Origin: GCA-002790365 sp964486645
GTDB taxonomy: Bacteria > Bacteroidota > Ignavibacteria > Ignavibacteriales > Ignavibacteriaceae
DNA length: 30,964 bases
Direction of reading: 5' to 3'
Assembly: GCA_964486645.1 (NCBI GenBank)
Contig: CAZAOG010000014.1
Location: forward strand, 1-30,964
In this document: piece by piece, positions 24,584 to 30,964 of the stretch
Layout: each line of letters opens with the position of its first letter
Position numbering within the stretch: position 1 is the first letter of the stretch
The notes under the pieces: generated by a model
The model's database searches: none
What the model saw: the letters and a program-made list of their open reading frames with translations, nothing else
Told to the model about the DNA's origin: nothing
Translations under genes and position numbers: made by a program

Positions 24584-27500
24584 ATGACAATAACAGAATT
24601 ATCAATTAAAAGACCCACGCTAATTGTAATTATCTTTTCCGCTTTAACGGTGCTGGGAATATACAGCTATCTACAGTTAAACTATGAATTGCTGCCAAAA
24701 ATAACACCGCCGGTTATTACAATCAGTACTATTTATCCCGGTGCGTCGCCGAATGAAGTAGAGACCTCGGTAACCAAACCTATCGAAGATGCAATTTCAT
24801 CTATCGATGGTATAGAATCGGTGAACTCAACGTCGTTTGAGGGGGTTTCTTTTGTATTTATACAATTCACACAATCCACCGACGTAGATATTGCCCTTCA
24901 AAATTCACAAAGAAAAATAAATCAAATCTTGGCTGCTTTGCCTGATGATGCGAAAACTCCCACTCTTTCAAAATTTGCTCTGGATGAAATCCCTATTTTA
25001 AGAATTGGAGTAACAAGCAATTTAAAAGCCATAGAATTTTATCGGTTTTTTAATGATAGAATCAAACCGAGAATCTCTCAATTGCCGGGAGTCGGAGAAG
25101 TAACCTTGGTCGGAGGGGAAGAAAGAGAAATTAAAGTTAATCTTAATGCGGATAAAATAAAAACTTTCGGACTTTCTATTCAGTCGGTTGTGCAAAATAT
25201 TGTATCCTCCAATTTAGACTTTCCCACGGGGAAGATTAAAAACAGCAGCACTCAGCTAATTGTCCGTGTTGCCGGAAAATTTAATTCATTAAATCAATTG
25301 AGAAATCTTGTTGTAGCCAAAACAAAAGACGGCGGCGAAATAAGACTTTCGGATATTGCGGAAGTACAGGACGGACATAAAGATTTACAAACAATGAACA
25401 GAGTTAACGGGGTTACATCCATAGGGGTTTTAGTCCAAAAACAAACCGATGCCAACGCTGTTGAAGTAAGCCGGCTTGTAAGGAAAGAAATAAAAAATAT
25501 TGAAAAAGATTATAAGGATGAAAATGTAAAGTTTGATATAGCACAGGACGGGTCTCAATTTACAATTGATGCCGCTAACGGCGTAAAACTTGATCTTTTA
25601 CTTGCCGTGCTTTTGGTTGCCCTTGTCATGCTTTTATTTCTTCACAGTATACGAAACTCATTTATTGTTCTGCTTGCCATACCTGCATCTTTAATTTCAA
25701 CTTTACTTGCAATGTATGCTTTTGGTTTTACTTTGAATCTTATGACGTTACTCGGTTTATCCCTGGTAATCGGAATTTTAGTGGATGATTCTATTGTTGT
25801 GCTGGAAAACATACATCATCATTTGGAAAACGGAGAAGAGAAAAAAGTTGCCGCCGTAAAAGGAAGAAATGAAATAGGTTTTGCTGCCTTGGCAATTACA
25901 ATGGTTGATGTCGTTATTTTTATTCCTCTCGCACTAACAGGAGGATTGGTAGGTAATATTATCAGACAATTTGCTGTTGTTGTTGTGGTGTCTACACTAA
26001 TGAGTTTGTTTGTTTCATTCACGGTTACGCCGCTGCTTGCTTCAAGATTTAGCAAGATTGAAAAAATGACAAAAGACACTCTAATTGGAAGATTTACCAT
26101 CAGATTTGAAAATTCATTTAAAAATTTTACAGAGAATTATTTATCATTGTTAAAATGGAGTTTATTTAATCGTTGGAAAATAATAGTTATAATAACTTTA
26201 CTTTTTATAGGTTCATTATCATTAGTGCCTTTGGGATTTATCGGAAGTGAATTTGTAACACAATCCGACAGAGGAGAGTTCGCAGTTATTTTGGAAACAC
26301 CTTTAGGCTCAACCGTTGAGAACACTAATTTTATAACGCAGAAAGTTGAACGATATATTTCGAGTCTGCCCGAGGTTAAAAAAACATTCGTTACAATCGG
26401 TGCGTCAAACGAGGGACTGATTGGACAAACGTCGAACAATTCGTCGGAAATTGATGTTGCTCTAATCGATAAAGAAAAAAGAGACCTGTCTACCGATCAA
26501 ATTGGAGTAAAAATAAGAGAATTTGCTCAGCAAATACCCGGAGTTAAAGTCAGGGTAAATCCAATAGGATTATTCGGTACGGCTAATCAAACACCCATTC
26601 AACTTTTTATAAACGGAGCTGACAGACACGATGTGAATAAAGGTGCCAAAATATTGATGGATGTAGTTAAAAAAATTCCGGGAACTACGGACGTAAGACT
26701 TTCTTCAACCGAGGGAAAACCCGAAACAAGAATTGACATCGACAGGGAAAAACTTGCAAAATTTAATTTGTCAATTGCATCTGTCGGTACGGTATTACAA
26801 ATAGCATTAACGGGAAACGATGATTCCAAGTTCAGAGACGGAAACAATGATTATGATATTAGGATTATTTTGGATGAGTTTGACAGATCAAAAATATCCG
26901 ATCTTAAAAGACTGAACTTTGTTAACAGGTTCGGTCAATCAATAGAACTTCGACAGTTCGCAGACGTTTATCAATCTGCCGGGCCCACAAAACTTGAAAG
27001 ACGGAACAGAATTAATTCTGTTCAATTATTCTCGCAGGTAGAAGGCAGACCAAGCGGCAGTATCGGTGAAGATATAAAAAAGGCACTAGCCAAAGGTATT
27101 ATGCCTAAAGGCGTAAATGTTGCCTTTGAAGGAGACCTTAAAAATCAGGCGGATTCTTTCAGCAGTCTCGGTTTGTCTTTAATTGCCGCTATTCTTTTTG
27201 TTTATATGGTTATGGTAGCTTTGTACGACTCATATATTTATCCTTTTGTAGTGTTGTTTTCAATTCCCGTTGCGATGGTGGGTGCCTTGCTTGCATTAGC
27301 TTTAACAATGAAAACATTGAGTATATTTTCAATACTCGGTATAATTATGCTTATAGGTTTGGTCGGTAAAAATGCAATACTGCTGGTGGACAGAGCAAAT
27401 CAAATGAAACGAGAAGCAAACTTGGATACATTCAATGCACTGATGGAGGCGGGCAAGAGCAGGATAAGACCTATTGTTATGACAACTACCGCAATGGTAT

Positions 27501-27724
27501 TCGGTATGCTTCCTCTTGCACTTGCAACCGATTCCGGTTCAGAATGGAAATCGGGATTAGCCTGGGCAATTATCGGCGGATTAATTAGCTCCATGTTTTT
27601 AACACTTGTACTGGTTCCGGTAGTATATATTATGGTCGAAAACGGGCTTGAAAAAATTAAAAATTTATTCTCAGTGTTGGGTAAAAGAAAAAACAGGTTA
27701 AAAACGGCAGAAGAAGGTAATTAG
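24584..27724 (+). CDS. RND-family efflux pump, HAE1/AcrB-like permease
   Basis: Proton-driven inner-membrane pump of 1046 residues, the usual AcrB length, with twelve predicted transmembrane helices in two halves and two large periplasmic loops. TM1 is at about 10-30. The proton-relay aspartates D401-D402 lie in TM4 ('IGILVDDSIVVLENI'), and the matching lysine K929 lies in TM10 ('LIGLVGKNAILLVD'). Porter-domain landmarks include 'YPGASPNEVE', 'LPGVGEVTLVGG' and 'FDIAQDGSQFTIDA'. AAGGAA lies eight bases before the ATG. It is the last gene of the tetR-tolC-mfp-rnd operon. Substrates cannot be read from sequence; drugs, solvents or lipophilic metabolites are all possible. Heavy-metal-type signatures are absent. 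Confidence 0.95.
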   Translation: MTITELSIKRPTLIVIIFSALTVLGIYSYLQLNYELLPKITPPVITISTIYPGASPNEVETSVTKPIEDAISSIDGIESVNSTSFEGVSFVFIQFTQSTDVDIALQNSQRKINQILAALPDDAKTPTLSKFALDEIPILRIGVTSNLKAIEFYRFFNDRIKPRISQLPGVGEVTLVGGEEREIKVNLNADKIKTFGLSIQSVVQNIVSSNLDFPTGKIKNSSTQLIVRVAGKFNSLNQLRNLVVAKTKDGGEIRLSDIAEVQDGHKDLQTMNRVNGVTSIGVLVQKQTDANAVEVSRLVRKEIKNIEKDYKDENVKFDIAQDGSQFTIDAANGVKLDLLLAVLLVALVMLLFLHSIRNSFIVLLAIPASLISTLLAMYAFGFTLNLMTLLGLSLVIGILVDDSIVVLENIHHHLENGEEKKVAAVKGRNEIGFAALAITMVDVVIFIPLALTGGLVGNIIRQFAVVVVVSTLMSLFVSFTVTPLLASRFSKIEKMTKDTLIGRFTIRFENSFKNFTENYLSLLKWSLFNRWKIIVIITLLFIGSLSLVPLGFIGSEFVTQSDRGEFAVILETPLGSTVENTNFITQKVERYISSLPEVKKTFVTIGASNEGLIGQTSNNSSEIDVALIDKEKRDLSTDQIGVKIREFAQQIPGVKVRVNPIGLFGTANQTPIQLFINGADRHDVNKGAKILMDVVKKIPGTTDVRLSSTEGKPETRIDIDREKLAKFNLSIASVGTVLQIALTGNDDSKFRDGNNDYDIRIILDEFDRSKISDLKRLNFVNRFGQSIELRQFADVYQSAGPTKLERRNRINSVQLFSQVEGRPSGSIGEDIKKALAKGIMPKGVNVAFEGDLKNQADSFSSLGLSLIAAILFVYMVMVALYDSYIYPFVVLFSIPVAMVGALLALALTMKTLSIFSILGIIMLIGLVGKNAILLVDRANQMKREANLDTFNALMEAGKSRIRPIVMTTTAMVFGMLPLALATDSGSEWKSGLAWAIIGGLISSMFLTLVLVPVVYIMVENGLEKIKNLFSVLGKRKNRLKTAEEGN

Positions 27725-27771
27725 AATTATAAAGTAACCAAGTCCTTAAAAAAAAGAATTATACGGTTTTA

Positions 27772-28227
27772 CTAATCGAGTACGACTTTATTTGAAAGTT
27801 CGTTTGTATCATCCGGTTTGATGGGGAAGTGTTTGGTTAAATGAGAGCCTACTTCGTTTATTCCGTAAATAATTCCTTTGCAGAAATCACCTTTTTTGAA
27901 CATATCCTGCATTTTGTCTTTTATTTCGTTCCAGGTGTTTTCATTTACAATTTTATTGATGCCCTCATCGGCTAAAATGTAGAATTGTTTTTTTTCCAAA
28001 AGGACAAATATCAGTATCCCTGTTTTATCCCTTGTTTTGTCGACTCCGAGTTTATAGAATTCTTTTTTGGCAATTTCATAAATTGACGAAGATTGTAAGA
28101 AGGGCTTTTTTTCTTTTATGCTCACCCGTATCTCTCCGGCTGTAGTCTTTTCGGCTTCTTTTATTTTATTGGAAATTCGCAGCAGCTCGTCATCGGAAAG
28201 ATAATTGTAAATAAGTTTCTTTTGCAT
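27772..28227 (-). CDS. TPM-domain protein (DUF477 family)
   Basis: 151-residue protein consisting almost wholly of a TPM domain, a fold linked to photosystem II repair (TLP18.3/Psb32) in plants and of uncertain role in bacteria. Visible family features are 'IKEAEKTTAGEIRVSI' near the start, 'DKTRDKTGILIFVLLEKKQFYILADEGI' in the middle and 'GDFCKGIIYGINEVGSHLTKHFP' near the end. There is no signal peptide or membrane segment, so it resembles the short cytoplasmic versions. No Shine-Dalgarno is seen. It converges with the RND gene and lies downstream of the DUF4097 gene. Confidence 0.88.
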   Translation of the reverse strand: MQKKLIYNYLSDDELLRISNKIKEAEKTTAGEIRVSIKEKKPFLQSSSIYEIAKKEFYKLGVDKTRDKTGILIFVLLEKKQFYILADEGINKIVNENTWNEIKDKMQDMFKKGDFCKGIIYGINEVGSHLTKHFPIKPDDTNELSNKVVLD

Positions 28228-28296
28228 AAGTGTTTTTTTTATTTACGAAAAATTAAGAAGAAAAAAGCATTTTGCAAAGGGTTTTAATAAAAAATA

Positions 28297-28329
28297 AGAA
28301 ACCCGGTTTCTTTAAGAAACCGGTTTTCT
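28297..28329 (-). terminator. Terminator of the DUF4097 gene
   Basis: Hairpin with 15-base arms (28297-28311 and 28315-28329, one mismatch) and a 3-base loop, 19 bp after the minus-strand stop at 28349. On the minus strand it is followed by a T-rich run (TTATTTTTTATT), as expected for an intrinsic terminator. Confidence 0.75.
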
Positions 28330-28348
28330 GGATTTCTAAAAGATATTT

Positions 28349-29296
28349 CTATAAATTTTTAAGCACGCTAATATCTCCGCCGGATGTGCTGACTTTAATT
28401 TTAGGGCCGCCGCCGTTAATATCCGCAATAATTTTCGAATTTGTTTTCTTTACAATACTTGTAAGGTTAAGTTCACATCTTACATAACCGCCGGTTGTTG
28501 TTAATCTTGCCGAAGCATTAAAATCACTCGGTAATTTCAATAAAATATCACCGCCCGAAGAGTAAACCTCAATTCCCATATTTTTACCTTTATAGCTGCC
28601 CAAAATATCACCGCCGGAAGTGCTTGCATAAATTTTTGCATTATTGGCGGAAAAAGTTATATCGCCGCCGGACGTCTTAGCAGTTAAATCTCCGGTTGTA
28701 TTTGAGGCTTTTATATCACCTCCCGAGGTCTTTAATGTTATGTTTCCTTTAACATATTTTGCGTTAATGTCGCCCCCGGAAGTTGAAACATATATGTCTC
28801 CGTTAATATCCTGAAGATTTATATCTCCGCCGGATGTTTTAAGTTTGTTGTTTCCGTCAACGGCAATTAAAGAAATATCACCGCCGCTTGTGTGTGTTTC
28901 AGTATTAAATTTACCCGGTACTTTTATCTCAAATTTTAAACGTATACCGCTTGTGAACCAATTAATAAACGTCCCTTTCTTTTTGGCTGTAACGGTTATG
29001 TCTCCCGAATCTTCGTCAAAATAAAAATTCATTTTATCTTCTGCTTTAGAATTGCCGAGTATTTTTACGTAAACTTCTTCTTTATTCCACGATGAAATAT
29101 CAACATCTCCCATCGAAGCATTAACCGTTATTTTTTTGCCGGGTTCTGTTTTAAAAGTTTTTTCGTGCAAAGTTTTTAATTTAGGATTATCACTAAAATA
29201 ATCGTAATCATTATATCTGCAAGAAAAAGCTGTTGCGCTGATAAAAAAAGCTAAAAATAATATTAACGGCAAAAAAGAATGACTTCTCTTTTTCAT
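28349..29296 (-). CDS. DUF4097-type exported beta-repeat protein
   Basis: Exported 315-residue protein with a hydrophobic signal at about 8-24 and a cysteine at 26 ('TAFSC') that might be lipidated, although the lipobox is not canonical. From about residue 130 it is built of repeats spaced roughly 17-25 residues, each with T-S-G-G-D-I. Seven are exact, with variants SSGGDI and TTGGYV, forming a right-handed beta-solenoid typical of DUF4097/DUF4098 (adhesin-like putative head) proteins. Related proteins are often seen near anti-sigma or stress genes, but none is next to it here. AGGAG lies six bases before the ATG. Function unknown; a surface or periplasmic scaffold is plausible. Confidence 0.85.
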   Translation of the reverse strand: MKKRSHSFLPLILFLAFFISATAFSCRYNDYDYFSDNPKLKTLHEKTFKTEPGKKITVNASMGDVDISSWNKEEVYVKILGNSKAEDKMNFYFDEDSGDITVTAKKKGTFINWFTSGIRLKFEIKVPGKFNTETHTSGGDISLIAVDGNNKLKTSGGDINLQDINGDIYVSTSGGDINAKYVKGNITLKTSGGDIKASNTTGDLTAKTSGGDITFSANNAKIYASTSGGDILGSYKGKNMGIEVYSSGGDILLKLPSDFNASARLTTTGGYVRCELNLTSIVKKTNSKIIADINGGGPKIKVSTSGGDISVLKNL

Positions 29297-29849
29297 AATT
29301 AACTCCTAAAATAATTTTGTATTTTATTAGACCTTCCACAGTTGGAAAAGGTTACTTTCAATTAAATTACGGATCAGGTTTAATAGCAGTATTAATTACA
29401 GTCCGACTCGTTTAAACATTATAAATAAAGGACATATAATTTCGATTAATTACATAAAAGGTAGTTATAACGTTATTGACGGTAAAATATATAAGTCTTT
29501 CCCTTTACGGATAACAATGGTATCAAGTTTTAAATTGAGGTAATTACTGAAGATTGCCCGTTTGCCGGTAGGCATGCTTGTTGCTGTTTTTGATTTCATT
29601 ATAACTATTCAAACTATATTGTTTAAAAATACGTCATTTGCCTTATTGCAATTTTTTAGTTTAACAACAATCTTTAACCTAAAATATAAAAGGATATTTT
29701 TTCTCTTGCTTTGCGTGTAATTATTATTTATAATAAAATCATAATCTTCAAGCCTATTTATATTTATAAAAATAATCGGAAAAAGTAATCTTTTGATCAA
29801 AGTCTAATTTTTAATTAATCAAATCATTTAACTATTTAAGGGAAAAATA
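29297..29849. other. Long AT-rich divergent intergenic region
   Basis: 553 bp between the divergent DUF4097 and 49-residue-repeat genes. I see no credible gene; a 63-residue minus-strand ORF at 29609-29800 is Asn/Ile/Lys-rich and without a ribosome binding site or known motif. It contains a short TTCCA/TGGAA hairpin near 29335 and the palindrome TGCCGGTAGGCA near 29563, related to the one at 3538. Promoters for both flanking genes must lie here. Confidence 0.5.
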
Positions 29850-30659
29850 ATGAAACTTTTAAATAATTCGTTAAAACTTTTACTCTTAATCTCTTTCTTG
29901 GCATTGGGAACGGAAAGTTCTGCCCAAAGATGGATGCTTACTTTTTCTAAAGGAACGGGCTTCGGCCCTCAGGCATACAATTGGACCGCCAGAGGCGTCA
30001 GCAAAGCATCCGATAAAATTAAAGACAGATGGGATGCAGATTATGATGTTGTAGATTTAGCTTACGGAAACGACACCTGGCTTATTACTTTTGCTAAAAA
30101 AAGCGGTTTTACCAAACAAGCCTATAACTGGACTCAAAAAGGAATTCGAAGAGCATCGGACTTATTAAAAGACAGATGGGACAACGGTTATGACGTTACC
30201 GATATTGCCTATGGAAACGGTACCTGGTTCTTGATTTTTTCAAAAGGAACAGGCTATACAAAACAGGCTTATAATTGGACGAGTAAAGGCGTTAAAGATG
30301 CCGCAAAAAAAATTAAAGACAGATGGGACCAAGGTTACGACTTAACCGATCTCGAATACGGCAACGGTTATTGGTTTATGATTTTTTCAAAAGGAACAGG
30401 GTATTCCACTCAAGCTTATAACTGGACTCAAAAAGGCTTTGATAACGCAATTGATAAAGTTAAAGACCGTTGGGATGACAAATATAGAATTACGGATATG
30501 ACTTACGGTGACGGCACTTGGTTTATGATTTTTTCAAAAGGTACCGGCTATTATAAACAAGCTTACAATTGGATGAAATCAAGAGGCGATATAGGGGATG
30601 CTTATAAAGACAGATGGGACGGCAATTATAAACTTACCGGTGCTGCGTTCGGTTACTAA
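29850..30659 (+). CDS. Secreted protein of five exact 49-residue tandem repeats (DUF7477-like)
   Basis: Exported 269-residue protein. A signal peptide covers about residues 1-25 ('LLLISFLALGTESSAQ'). The rest is five tandem repeats whose first tryptophan falls at 28, 77, 126, 175 and 224, an exact 49-residue period. The unit reads roughly W-x-x-x-F-S-K-G-T-G-[FY]-x-x-Q-A-Y-N-W ... K-D-R-W-D-x-x-Y-x-x-[TV]-D-[LIM]-x-Y-G-[ND]. From memory this resembles the repeat (DUF7477) in plant MUT9-like/PPK casein-kinase-like proteins; that link is an inference. There is no catalytic motif or T9SS domain, and the protein ends cleanly at the fifth repeat. AAGGGA precedes the ATG, and a strong terminator follows 27 bp after the stop, so it is a one-gene unit. 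Confidence 0.85.
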   Translation: MKLLNNSLKLLLLISFLALGTESSAQRWMLTFSKGTGFGPQAYNWTARGVSKASDKIKDRWDADYDVVDLAYGNDTWLITFAKKSGFTKQAYNWTQKGIRRASDLLKDRWDNGYDVTDIAYGNGTWFLIFSKGTGYTKQAYNWTSKGVKDAAKKIKDRWDQGYDLTDLEYGNGYWFMIFSKGTGYSTQAYNWTQKGFDNAIDKVKDRWDDKYRITDMTYGDGTWFMIFSKGTGYYKQAYNWMKSRGDIGDAYKDRWDGNYKLTGAAFGY

Positions 30660-30685
30660 TTGAATAAAATAAAAACATTACTTGC

Positions 30686-30726
30686 AAAAGTCCTTCTTCA
30701 TTTATTTGAAGAAGGACTTTTTTTTG
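30686..30726 (+). terminator. Strong intrinsic terminator
   Basis: Perfect 15-bp hairpin AAAAGTCCTTCTTCA (30686-30700) / complement (30707-30721) with a 6-base loop, running directly into a run of Ts. It ends the 49-residue-repeat gene. The A-rich left side suggests it could also work on the other strand. Confidence 0.92.
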
Positions 30727-30797
30727 TTTCTTAAATTAAATATAAATCACACAACTACCTTTCATAATTTATTATTCTTTCATTATTACTTGAAAGG

Positions 30798-30901
30798 AGC
30801 AAACGTGCAAAAGAAAAAAAACTTAAACTATTGAAGCTTATACAAAAGCCTTGAAATTTGTGCCTAATAATCCACAATTGAAAAAGATGTCATCTCTTTA
30901 A
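30798..30901 (+). pseudogene. Remnant of a TPR-repeat gene
   Basis: Bases 30827-30901 read as 24 residues then a stop: 'TIEAYTKALKFVPNNPQLK' followed by KMSSL, which looks like the last helix pair of a tetratricopeptide repeat. A TAA lies immediately upstream in that frame. A strong ribosome binding site (AAAGGAG) and a GTG start at 30805 precede it in another frame, ending after ten codons at TGA next to an A8 run. The pieces look like the start and end of a gene with the middle lost. The match is short, so confidence is low. Confidence 0.3.
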
Positions 30902-30916
30902 GAGATAGCATCTTTA
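30884..30916. terminator. Terminator-like hairpin at the right edge
   Basis: AAGATG-tc-ATCTCT / AGAGAT-ag-CATCTT forms a two-part stem with a small internal loop and a 4-base TTTA-type loop, overlapping the TPR remnant's stop. It lacks an immediate T-run, so it may be a decayed terminator. Confidence 0.4.
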
Positions 30917-30964
30917 AATGTTAAAAAATTTTTATTGAAATAATAAATTATTATGTTAATTCAT

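Noticed and set aside
29609..29800. 63-codon minus-strand ORF in the long divergent gap
   Set aside because: Composition reflects AT-rich DNA (Ile, Asn, Lys), with no ribosome binding site and no motif; left as intergenic.

Overview
The window looks like a chromosomal segment of a Bacteroidota/Chlorobi-lineage bacterium, most likely Ignavibacteria-like. The DNA is AT-rich. Several secreted proteins end in the 'QNYPNPFNPST' type-A C-terminal domain used as a type IX secretion (T9SS) sorting signal. Closest homologues cannot be checked here, so the lineage is an inference from style.

Region 1 (1-2093, minus strand): a subtilisin-like secreted protease that runs off the left edge just as its T9SS domain begins, then tRNA-Arg(CCU).

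Region 2 (2094-12591, all minus strand): a complete reductive pyrimidine degradation cluster. In transcription order it holds malonate/methylmalonate-semialdehyde dehydrogenase, beta-ureidopropionase, a class III aminotransferase, a T9SS-exported protein, PreT, a GxxExxY protein, PreA and dihydropyrimidinase. Together the enzymes can take uracil or thymine through dihydropyrimidine, N-carbamoyl-beta-amino acid, beta-amino acid and semialdehyde to acetyl- or propionyl-CoA. Small repeat elements have colonised the gaps: a 199-bp REP/MITE-like element, a GxxExxY gene framed by 43-bp terminal inverted repeats, a solo end of that element, and palindromes.

Region 3 (12592-14784): two direct copies of a ~139-bp structured repeat flank a segment carrying an intact secreted T9SS protein and the decayed remains of another.

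Region 4 (14785-21066, plus strand): a secreted tricorn-like S41 peptidase, 3-methyladenine DNA glycosylase I, a Trm112-family protein, an isoprenylcysteine-methyltransferase-like membrane protein and an N-acetylmuramoyl-L-alanine amidase. The last three are tightly packed.

Region 5 (21067-27724, plus strand): a TetR regulator followed directly by TolC-like, membrane-fusion and RND-pump genes. This is a complete tripartite efflux operon, with two matching 28-bp operator-like sites spaced 84 bp apart in front of it.

Region 6 (27725-30964): a TPM-domain protein and a DUF4097-type exported protein (minus strand), then a secreted protein made of five exact 49-residue repeats (plus strand), a strong terminator and a short TPR-like gene remnant at the right edge. 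The most noteworthy items are the 49-residue repeat protein, the paired structured repeats, the GxxExxY mini-element and the duplicated operator.
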